Shown: in pieces, positions 1 to 4,699 of the stretch
Position numbering within the stretch: position 1 is the first letter of the stretch
Layout: each line of letters opens with the position of its first letter
Assembly (NCBI GenBank): GCA_027012915.1
Contig: JALUYN010000675.1
Location: forward strand, 1-5,476
Source: Cellvibrionaceae bacterium
GTDB taxonomy: Bacteria; Pseudomonadota; Gammaproteobacteria; Pseudomonadales; Cellvibrionaceae
Length of the DNA stretch: 5,476 nucleotides
Reading direction: 5' to 3'
Notes under the pieces: model-generated
What the model was told of the DNA's origin: nothing
What the model saw: only the letters and a program-made list of their open reading frames with translations
The model's database searches: none
Position numbers and translations under genes: made by a program

Positions 1-978
1 CTGCGCAGCTCCGGCCAGACCTGCGTGGCCGGCTCCGTCTTTGTGTGCCCTGTCGCCTTCTTCGGAATCGATCAGTTGTTCCAGCTTGGTCTTGATACTG
101 TCGCTGGAGTAGTTGGCCAGTTCCGGCAAAGTCCATTCAATCTTCAGCTTGTCGACGGCTTGGCGAGCCTCCCAGTAGGATTCTGCAATCACCGCAACGC
201 CGGAGCCGATATTAACGGTTTTGATGACGCCGGGCATGGCCATGGCCTGACTGTCGTCGAAGGACTTTACCGTACCTTGATGTACCGGGCAGATCTTAAT
301 GGCCGCGCGCTTCAGGCCCGGGAAGTCCACATCAATTCCAAACTCAGCGGTGCCGGTAGATTTGGCCGCGCCGTCGATGCGTTTGCCTTGCTTGCCAATA
401 AAACGGAAGCTGTCTTCGGACTTGAGGGCGACTCCCGCAGGGGCTTTCAGTTGGCTCGCCAGCTCGGCGTAGTCGCCAAATGGCGTAGTACCACTGCTGG
501 ATACCACCTCAGCATCTCTTAAAGACAGGGCATCCATCGGGACCCCAAGGGCGTGGCTGGCAGCGTTCAGAATGGCGGCGCCGGCATCGGCGGCAGCCTG
601 TCTCAAGGGCTGGTAGTGAGCTTTGATACTACTGCTGCCCCCGGTGACTTGTATACCGTAATCGGGATTGTTGAACTCGCTGCCGGGTGGGGCGTGATGC
701 ACTGTGATCATTTCCGGGGGCGTATTCAGTTCCTCGGCAATGAGGGTGGTCAAGCCGTGGTATACGCCCTGCCCCATTTCCGAGCGGGGCACATAGAAAT
801 GAATGGCGTTGCTGGGCGTAATTTGCAGCAAGGCGCTGTGCTGGTACTCGCCCTCTTCGTGGCTGCGAACGATTTGCGGCGATGTGCAGCCGGACAGTGG
901 TACCGCTATGATCAGACCGCCACCGGCAGCTGAGGCCATTTTCAGAAAACCGCGTCGATTGGTGGTTAACTTGCTCAT
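1..978 (-). CDS. Molybdopterin-binding large subunit of a xanthine dehydrogenase-family hydroxylase (isoquinoline 1-oxidoreductase beta-like), 3' end missing
   Basis: This is the catalytic subunit of a molybdenum hydroxylase, an enzyme class that inserts water-derived oxygen into N-heterocycles or aldehydes and passes electrons to a [2Fe-2S] partner. The 326 visible residues are the N-terminal part of a family usually over 700 long; the rest lies beyond the left edge. Residues 7-13 (NRRGFLK) form a twin-arginine signal, followed by a Gly/Ala/Ile-rich hydrophobic stretch and L28-S-G-C31, which fits a lipobox. Family-typical segments follow: SEMGQGV at 66-72, AEEL at 81-84, VTGGSSS at 111-117, and the start of the second domain at about 191 ([12 protein letters not shown]). 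The ATG at 978-976 overlaps the stop of the upstream [2Fe-2S] gene as ATGA, indicating translational coupling. The TGGS and MGQG style resembles IorB/QorB-type subunits more than cytosolic XdhB. The substrate is not predictable; aldehyde or N-heterocycle oxidation are both possible. Confidence 0.93.
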   Translation of the reverse strand, partial: MSKLTTNRRGFLKMASAAGGGLIIAVPLSGCTSPQIVRSHEEGEYQHSALLQITPSNAIHFYVPRSEMGQGVYHGLTTLIAEELNTPPEMITVHHAPPGSEFNNPDYGIQVTGGSSSIKAHYQPLRQAAADAGAAILNAASHALGVPMDALSLRDAEVVSSSGTTPFGDYAELASQLKAPAGVALKSEDSFRFIGKQGKRIDGAAKSTGTAEFGIDVDFPGLKRAAIKICPVHQGTVKSFDDSQAMAMPGVIKTVNIGSGVAVIAESYWEARQAVDKLKIEWTLPELANYSSDSIKTKLEQLIDSEEGDRAHKDGAGHAGLAGAAQ

Positions 979-1508
979 GCCTGTCCCTCTACCGCGCTGC
1001 GTTTCTGGGCAGGAGTGGTTTCCCGGGCGGGAGTGTAGTAACCCACGTTATTCTGAATCTCGGCGGCGGCCTGTTTGATGGCGCTCTTGATTCTGGGATA
1101 GGTACCGCAGCGACAGATGTTGCCTTGCATCGCCTGGTCAATCTGGCTGTCGCTGGGGTTGCTGTTCTTGGCGAGAAGAGCACTGGCGGACATGATTTGT
1201 CCCGATTGGCAGTAACCGCACTGAGGGACATTATTGTCAATCCAGGCTTGCTGTACCTTGTGCAATACACCTTCCGGGCTGAGGCCTTCGATCGTGGTGA
1301 TTTTCTGGCCGGTCACGGCTGCCACTGGAAGAATGCAGGTGCGCGTGGCTTCGCCATTGAGGTGCATGGTGCAAGCACCGCACAAGCCCATTCCGCAGCC
1401 GAATTTGGAGCCCTTGAGTTTGAAGTGATCGCGAATAACCCACAGTAATGGGGTGTCAGGCGCCACATCCGTGGAAACGGATTCGCCATTGAGTTCGAAA
1501 GTTATCAT
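975..1508 (-). CDS. [2Fe-2S] iron-sulfur subunit of the molybdenum hydroxylase (isoquinoline 1-oxidoreductase alpha-like)
   Basis: This is the small electron-transfer subunit, carrying two [2Fe-2S] clusters that move electrons from the molybdenum site to an external acceptor. With the start chosen here it has 177 residues. The plant-ferredoxin-like domain holds C38, C43, C46 and C58 (C-x4-C-x2-C-x11-C). The helical second domain holds C96-G-Y-C99 and C131-R-C133, the two pairs that bind the other cluster. The frame stays open upstream to an ATG at 1583, but the ATG at 1508 is preferred: AGGG lies 7 bases before it, and the protein then starts directly with the MITFELNGE beta strand, as in the family. 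The last 20 or so residues ([12 protein letters not shown] onward) extend past the usual end of about 150-155 residues. Its stop overlaps the start of the large-subunit gene. No signal peptide is visible, so if the complex is exported this subunit would travel folded with its Tat-bearing partner. Confidence 0.95.
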   Translation of the reverse strand: MITFELNGESVSTDVAPDTPLLWVIRDHFKLKGSKFGCGMGLCGACTMHLNGEATRTCILPVAAVTGQKITTIEGLSPEGVLHKVQQAWIDNNVPQCGYCQSGQIMSASALLAKNSNPSDSQIDQAMQGNICRCGTYPRIKSAIKQAAAEIQNNVGYYTPARETTPAQKRSAVEGQA

Positions 1509-1515
1509 TCTGATG

Positions 1516-1519
1516 CCCT
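1516..1519 (-). promoter_or_regulatory. Ribosome binding site of the [2Fe-2S] subunit gene
   Basis: AGGG on the minus strand sits 7 bases before the ATG at 1508. It decides the start: the upstream in-frame ATG at 1583 would add 25 residues that do not resemble the family's N-terminus. Confidence 0.6.
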
Positions 1520-1637
1520 GAGAATTGACCCGTAAAATGGTTGTTTTTAGACAGGCGATACTACTCAGGCGAGGCTGTGCCAACCACAGTCAAGCCTGTA
1601 AAGAATAGATAATTTCTGTGAGTAAAGAGGGAAAGCC

Positions 1638-2048
1638 CTAGTTTTTATAGACCTTGCGGTAATTCTTGGGTGACAGGCCTGTCCAGATTTTGAAGGCTTT
1701 GGTGAAGTTGGAAGTGTCGGCATAACCCAAATGCTTAGCGATCACTGAGATTTTTTCACCGGAGCTCGTCAGTTGCTCAATGGCAACTGAACGCCGCACT
1801 TCCGACACAATGGAGCGGTAGTCTTGTCCCGCGTTGCTCAAACGACGACTGAAGGTGCGTGATGAGATAAACAGACGGTCGGCCATTTGCTCGGCGGAAG
1901 GAATCTGTGGTGCCAGCTCGTGCAGTTCACGCTTAATGGTGTCGATGAACACTTGGCCGTCCATATGGAATGAGCGCAGTTCACGGGTGGGAATATTTAC
2001 GACGTGACTTGGGCAGGAAGCGACGGTTGCGATGCTGAACTGTTCCAT
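1638..2048 (-). CDS. Short AraC-family transcription regulator consisting of the DNA-binding domain only (AraC1)
   Basis: This is a 136-residue protein made almost entirely of an AraC-type double HTH domain (HTH_18 type). The first HTH covers about residues 51-72 (AEQMADRLFIS, SRTFSRRL) and the second about 99-120. The C-terminal signature is complete: IAKHLGY at 103-109, FTKAFKIWTG at 115-124, then SPKNYR to 131. AraC regulators are usually 250-340 residues long with an N-terminal effector or dimerisation domain. Here only about 50 residues precede the HTH, and an in-frame stop at about 2103 rules out a longer version. The ATG at 2048 has no good ribosome binding site; the ATG at 1964 is an alternative that would leave 108 residues. 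The HTH style (SSRTFSRRL, LGYADTSNFTKAF) is closest to the OruR/ArgR-like AraC group, from recall. It is transcribed toward the hydroxylase operon with a 129-base gap and diverges from a LysR gene, so it may regulate either or both. Confidence 0.88.
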   Translation of the reverse strand: MEQFSIATVASCPSHVVNIPTRELRSFHMDGQVFIDTIKRELHELAPQIPSAEQMADRLFISSRTFSRRLSNAGQDYRSIVSEVRRSVAIEQLTSSGEKISVIAKHLGYADTSNFTKAFKIWTGLSPKNYRKVYKN

Positions 2049-2188
2049 GGGGGCAGATTGGCTTGTTAGGCAATTGTTTGATGAACGACGATTGACCGTA
2101 TCTTAGGTTCTGGTCTTGGATTTTTTAAATTAATAGTAATAATGTATCTATTACTATTTTAAATGTCTGGCTGGATTGGTTGTGTGCT
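2049..2188. promoter_or_regulatory. Divergent promoter region between AraC1 and LysR1
   Basis: This 140-base spacer must hold the promoters of both divergent regulators. It becomes very AT-rich from about 2120 to 2164 and contains a perfect inverted repeat described separately. A weak sigma70-like pair for the plus-strand gene is TTGGAT at 2116-2121 with AATAAT at 2138-2143 (16-base spacer); the -10 then overlaps the left arm of the repeat. Only the spacer's regulatory role is well supported; the exact promoter is tentative. Confidence 0.55.
2132..2158. repeat. Perfect inverted repeat, likely operator for the divergent AraC1/LysR1 pair
   Basis: The left arm AATAGTAATA (2132-2141) and right arm TATTACTATT (2149-2158) are exact reverse complements separated by 7 bases (ATGTATC). 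The site lies 31 bases before the LysR1 ATG and about 84 bases before the AraC1 ATG. LysR proteins usually bind interrupted dyads of this size next to their own divergent promoter, so LysR1 is the first candidate to bind it. AT-rich dyads can also arise by chance, but 10 of 10 paired positions including internal G/C pairs makes that less likely. It is not followed by a T-run on either strand in a way that would suggest a terminator. Confidence 0.6.
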
Positions 2189-3046
2189 ATGAAAAATCTG
2201 CCTATGGATGTGTTGAGGGCCTTTGTCACCATCGTTGAAGTGGGTGGCTTTACTCAGGCTGGCGAGATTTTAGGGCGTTCACAGCCGGCTATCAGTTTGC
2301 AGATTAAGCGCCTTGAAGAGCAGTTGCAAAAGCCGCTATTGGTACGCGATGGCCCGCGGATCGGCTTGACCGATGCCGGTAGCCGATTGCTGGAGTACGC
2401 TAAAAAAATACTTGCGCTCAATGACGAGGCGGTGGCGAGCTTTGATACCAATGAAGTGTCTGGTTCGATAAAGCTTGGCATTCCAAGTGAGTTTGCACTT
2501 ACTTTGCTGCCAAGGATTGTGAGTCGATTCTGTAATACGTACCCCAATGTTACGCTCGAGGTCTTCAGTGATCTGAGCCGCAATCTGTCTCAGGATCTCA
2601 AGCGCAACCGTTACGATTTGATCTTGAAGCTGCACGATGAACCCAACGTGGGCAACGCGTCACTGATCAAGATGGATGAGTTGGTTTGGGTGGGAAGTCG
2701 CAATACCGTTCTGAATCAGGAGCGGCCCATATCCCTGGTTGCTGCACCAGAGGGTTGTATCTACCGGAGCCGTGCGACTTCAAGATTGCAGGTCACCGGT
2801 CAGCCCTGGCACATTGTTTACACCATTCCTGATCTGACGGGTATTGCCTCGGCCATTGATGAAGGCTTGGGGGTCACGGTGCTGGCTCGCAGCACGGTAC
2901 CCTCCGGATTGAAGATTCTTAAAACTGGAACCGAACTGCCCGAGTTGGGCAGTATCGGCATCAGTCTCGATGTGGCCCTGGGCGGTCGCAATGCCGCGTC
3001 TGAGCGCCTTATCGAATACCTGCAGGCTGGCTTGTCTCACTATTGA
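2189..3046 (+). CDS. LysR-family transcription regulator with LrhA/HexA-like effector-binding domain (LysR1)
   Basis: This is a 285-residue DNA-binding regulator. The N-terminal winged HTH spans about residues 6-65, with the recognition region at 22-41 (TQAGEILGRSQPAISLQIKR) followed by LEEQL and the wing. The C-terminal periplasmic-binding-protein-like effector domain starts near residue 90 (SGSIKLGIPSEFALTLLPRI). The segments LPRIVSRF, LEVFSDLSRNL and DLILKLHDE resemble the LrhA/HexA subgroup; this placement is by pattern memory. Length is normal for the family. The ATG at 2189 was chosen because LysR proteins of this type begin a few residues before MDVLRAF. A TTG at 2180 and an ATG at 2204 are in frame, and none has a strong ribosome binding site. 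The gene diverges from AraC1 and converges on LysR2. LysR regulators typically control the adjacent divergent gene and themselves, but no co-inducer can be inferred. Confidence 0.93.
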   Translation: MKNLPMDVLRAFVTIVEVGGFTQAGEILGRSQPAISLQIKRLEEQLQKPLLVRDGPRIGLTDAGSRLLEYAKKILALNDEAVASFDTNEVSGSIKLGIPSEFALTLLPRIVSRFCNTYPNVTLEVFSDLSRNLSQDLKRNRYDLILKLHDEPNVGNASLIKMDELVWVGSRNTVLNQERPISLVAAPEGCIYRSRATSRLQVTGQPWHIVYTIPDLTGIASAIDEGLGVTVLARSTVPSGLKILKTGTELPELGSIGISLDVALGGRNAASERLIEYLQAGLSHY

Positions 3047-3057
3047 TCAGAGGTTCC

Positions 3058-3972
3058 TTAAGAAACCAGCGATATGTCTTTGGCTTTGCGAGTGTCCCAC
3101 ATAATCATATCGCGAAACCATTGGCTGGCTTTGTCGCTGTCTGAGTTTCTGTTCCAGTAGAGTCGAACATCGATGCGGGGTACTTCAAAGGGCAGTTCTT
3201 TTTGCACCAGTCCAGGATGCTTGGACATTCGCGCGGGCATGGTGGAGGAGTAATTTGATTCGCGGATGGTTTGTGCAATAGCTTCATGCTGGCGGGTGCG
3301 CAGGACGATTCGACGTTGTTTCCCTATTTTTGCCAGGCAGGTATCCAATAGTCCCAGGCTCTCTTCGCTCAGAGTCAGCAGAACATGCGACAAGTTGAGA
3401 TAGTCCTCCATGGACAGTGGCTTTGACGCCAGCGGGTGCTCTTCGCGCAACAGACATACGTAGTGGTCGGAATAGATGCGCTGGTTGTTGAGCGAGTGTG
3501 AGTTGATTTTGGGTGAGTCGATGTAGAAATCTATCTTGCCGATCATCAACTGCTTCTCGGCTTCTTCGCGCTTCAGATAGAACAATTCCACATCAATATT
3601 GGGGGCTACTTCCTGCAGTCGGCGTGCAAGAATGGGTAACAGTAAGGTGTCGGGGTAGAGGTGGGAGCCAATGCGGAAGGATTTTTCCGAGGTCGACGGA
3701 TCGAATTCATTGATTTGTTGCAGGCTGTTCTCGAGCAGCTTCAGCGCCTGGCGCACGGGATTAATCAGTTCGTGAGCTGCCGGGGTTGCGATCATGCCGC
3801 GCCCTGATCGCACAAACAGTGGATCGCCAGTGGTTTCTCGCAGACGGTTGAGGATATTACTGACTGCTGGCTGAGACAGAGACAAACGCTCCGCTGCCTG
3901 GCTCAAGTTATCTTCAGAATATATTGCCTCAAACGCCACAAACAAATTCAAATCAATCTTGTTCAGATTCAC
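3058..3972 (-). CDS. LysR-family transcription regulator, NodD/NahR-like (LysR2)
   Basis: This is a 304-residue regulator. The N-terminal winged HTH opens with KIDLNLFVAFEAIYSE (residues 5-20) and has its HTH at about 22-45 (NLSQAAERLSLSQPAVSNIL, then NRLR), followed by GDPLFVRSGRGM. The linker and effector-binding domain follow (SFRIGSHLYPDTLLLPIL, then IDVELFYLKREEAEKQL). The HTH style is typical of the NodD/NahR/LinR side of the LysR family, whose members often sense aromatic or other small ligands; no ligand can be named. The start is taken as GTG at 3972, with AAGAGAGAG about 7 bases upstream and the protein beginning V/M-N-L-N-K-I-D-L. The in-frame ATG at 4008 would add 12 residues, lacks a ribosome binding site, and lies only 15 bases from a good -10 hexamer. 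The gene diverges from AraC2, and its 3' end is 11 bases from that of LysR1. Confidence 0.92.
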   Translation of the reverse strand: MNLNKIDLNLFVAFEAIYSEDNLSQAAERLSLSQPAVSNILNRLRETTGDPLFVRSGRGMIATPAAHELINPVRQALKLLENSLQQINEFDPSTSEKSFRIGSHLYPDTLLLPILARRLQEVAPNIDVELFYLKREEAEKQLMIGKIDFYIDSPKINSHSLNNQRIYSDHYVCLLREEHPLASKPLSMEDYLNLSHVLLTLSEESLGLLDTCLAKIGKQRRIVLRTRQHEAIAQTIRESNYSSTMPARMSKHPGLVQKELPFEVPRIDVRLYWNRNSDSDKASQWFRDMIMWDTRKAKDISLVS

Positions 3973-3979
3973 TTGCGGA

Positions 3980-3988
3980 CTCTCTCTT
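3980..3988 (-). promoter_or_regulatory. Purine-rich ribosome binding site supporting the GTG start of LysR2
   Basis: AAGAGAGAG on the minus strand ends 7 bases before the GTG at 3972. No comparable purine tract precedes the alternative ATG at 4008, so this tract favours the shorter protein. Confidence 0.45.
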
Positions 3989-4023
3989 ATTATTACCAGT
4001 CTTATCATGCTGGCTTATGAGTA

Positions 4024-4029
4024 AGTATA
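4024..4029 (-). promoter_or_regulatory. Candidate -10 hexamer for LysR2
   Basis: TATACT on the minus strand matches five of six positions of TATAAT. Upstream is AT-rich without a recognisable -35. Transcription would start near 4017, giving a leader of roughly 45 bases to the GTG at 3972 but only about 9 to the ATG at 4008. Confidence 0.35.
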
Positions 4030-4036
4030 AAAAAAA

Positions 4037-4075
4037 TAAATTATTTTAATTATTCACAGCAGAGTAAATTATTTT
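4037..4075. repeat. Two direct copies of an 11-bp AT-rich element
   Basis: TAAATTATTTT occurs exactly at 4037-4047 and again at 4065-4075, with starts 28 bases apart. They sit just upstream of the candidate LysR2 -10, in the spacer shared with AraC2. AraC-family proteins commonly bind direct repeats, though usually about two helical turns apart, so an operator role is possible but unproven. Low complexity raises the odds of chance. Confidence 0.4.
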
Positions 4076-4099
4076 CTCCGGTACGTATAGACAGAAGCA

Positions 4100-4109
4100 C
4101 AGAGCTCTG
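4100..4109. repeat. Perfect 10-bp palindrome in the LysR2/AraC2 spacer
   Basis: CAGAGCTCTG is its own reverse complement and has no loop, so it is more like a protein-binding half-site pair than an RNA hairpin. It is followed by a tandem GTAACC repeat at 4113-4124. Short palindromes of this size also occur by chance. Confidence 0.25.
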
Positions 4110-4186
4110 CAAGTAACCGTAACCGGGTTTTATGTGGCGGCGTTCGAGAGCTATCGCTAACTTTGCGGGCCAATGACCAGCCCATG

Positions 4187-4210
4187 GTAAACAGAAAGTG
4201 ATAACAATAA
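4187..4210 (+). repeat. Leader element, copy 1 (ACAGAAA...ATAACAATAA)
   Basis: ACAGAAA at 4191-4197 and ATAACAATAA at 4201-4210 precede the AraC2 start. The same two blocks recur before the acyl-CoA synthetase gene, separated by 3 bases here and 5 there. They probably belong to the untranslated leader. A shared function is speculative. Confidence 0.3.
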
Positions 4211-4237
4211 AGATAACGAGAGCAGAGAGAACCCGTT

Positions 4238-4627
4238 ATGCCCCCTGTTGGTTCATTGAGAACAGTATCTGATCGCAAAGTATTTCGCGTCGTAGATGTT
4301 GAGAAGTCGGCATTGGTCGATGCAGTAAAAGAAGTTGTGAATTCGGATCTGAGCAGTCGTATGTCGGCAACAGTGGCCGCGAGAGAGTTTTATATTTCCC
4401 CCAGAACCTTTGTGCGTCGCCTCAGCAGTTTCGGCTTGAGCTACAAGAATATTGCCGACGATGTAAGAAAAGAGCACGCCATAGAATTTCTTGAAAAGAC
4501 CAATCTGAAAGTTGCTGAAATAGCCGTTCGACTGGGATACGCCAACTCTTCAAATTTTTCCAAAGCCTTCAAAAGCTGGACCGGGCTTCCCCCCAAAGAA
4601 TACCGCGAGACTATCCTGGGAACCTAA
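4238..4627 (+). CDS. Short AraC-family transcription regulator consisting of the DNA-binding domain only (AraC2)
   Basis: This 129-residue protein has a complete AraC-type double HTH and no sensor domain. The first HTH is at about residues 43-64 (SATVAAREFYISPRTFVRRL) and the second at about 91-112. The signature IAVRLGY (95-101), FSKAFKSWTG (107-116) and PPKEYR (118-123) is intact. Residues 1-42 are a short leader with no recognisable fold. It aligns without gaps to AraC1 (offset 8 residues). By hand count 18 of 34 positions across the first HTH region and 21 of 33 across the second are identical, so the two are paralogues. ATG 4238 is the only available start, because an in-frame TAA lies at 4214-4216; a weak AGAGAGAA precedes it. 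The acyl-CoA synthetase follows on the same strand after 72 bases with no terminator seen, so co-transcription or local control is plausible. Confidence 0.88.
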   Translation: MPPVGSLRTVSDRKVFRVVDVEKSALVDAVKEVVNSDLSSRMSATVAAREFYISPRTFVRRLSSFGLSYKNIADDVRKEHAIEFLEKTNLKVAEIAVRLGYANSSNFSKAFKSWTGLPPKEYRETILGT

Positions 4628-4658
4628 TTGCCTCACCGGGTTCTCACCGCAGAGAGCA

Positions 4659-4682
4659 GTACAGAAATACTCATAACAATAA
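4659..4682 (+). repeat. Leader element, copy 2 (ACAGAAA...ATAACAATAA)
   Basis: ACAGAAA at 4661-4667 and ATAACAATAA at 4673-4682 repeat the blocks found before AraC2, here 17 bases before the synthetase ATG. AG-rich sequence also precedes both copies or follows them, which may reflect a common leader composition in this genome rather than a regulator site. Confidence 0.3.
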
Positions 4683-4685
4683 GTC

Positions 4686-4689
4686 AGGA
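4686..4689 (+). promoter_or_regulatory. Ribosome binding site of the acyl-CoA synthetase
   Basis: AGGA lies 10 bases before the ATG at 4700. The ATG that overlaps it at 4689 is out of frame, so 4700 is the clear start. Confidence 0.55.
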
Positions 4690-4699
4690 TGTACAGACT

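Larger units (their letters stand above)
4009..4237. promoter_or_regulatory. Divergent intergenic region between LysR2 and AraC2
   Basis: This 229-base stretch (265 if LysR2 starts at the GTG) has no credible gene. Its left third (4027-4075) is strongly AT-rich with 11-bp direct repeats and the likely LysR2 promoter. The middle holds a perfect palindrome CAGAGCTCTG (4100-4109) and a tandem GTAACC pair (4113-4124), followed by the odd-centred dyad AACC-G-GGTT (4121-4129). The right end is a purine-rich leader with ATAACAATAA and AGAGAGAA before the AraC2 ATG. The density of small symmetric elements suits a control region between two regulators, but binding partners are unknown. Confidence 0.5.

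Noticed and set aside
25..933. Long plus-strand open frames opposite the molybdenum subunit
   Set aside because: They are antisense shadows: the minus-strand frame is continuous for 326 codons with clear family motifs, and the plus-strand translations have no recognisable domain.
1125..1448. Plus-strand open frame of about 107 codons
   Set aside because: It lies opposite the cysteine-motif region of the [2Fe-2S] gene and reflects its codon pattern.
1568..1582. sigma54-like TGGCAC on the minus strand upstream of the hydroxylase operon
   Set aside because: The -12 GC is one base out of place (TGGCAC followed by AGCCTCGCC), so the strict -24/-12 spacing is not met.
2254..2635. Minus-strand open frames within LysR1
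   Set aside because: They are shadows of a complete, well-conserved LysR gene, with no start signal or domain.
3052..3067. Inverted repeat GGTTCCTTAAGAAACC between the convergent LysR genes as a terminator
   Set aside because: It has a mismatch, no loop and no adjacent T-run, and overlaps the LysR2 stop, so a functional hairpin is unlikely.
4069..4278. Minus-strand open frame of 69 codons in the LysR2/AraC2 spacer
   Set aside because: It overlaps the AraC2 start, has no ribosome binding site or recognisable domain, and covers a region better read as regulatory.
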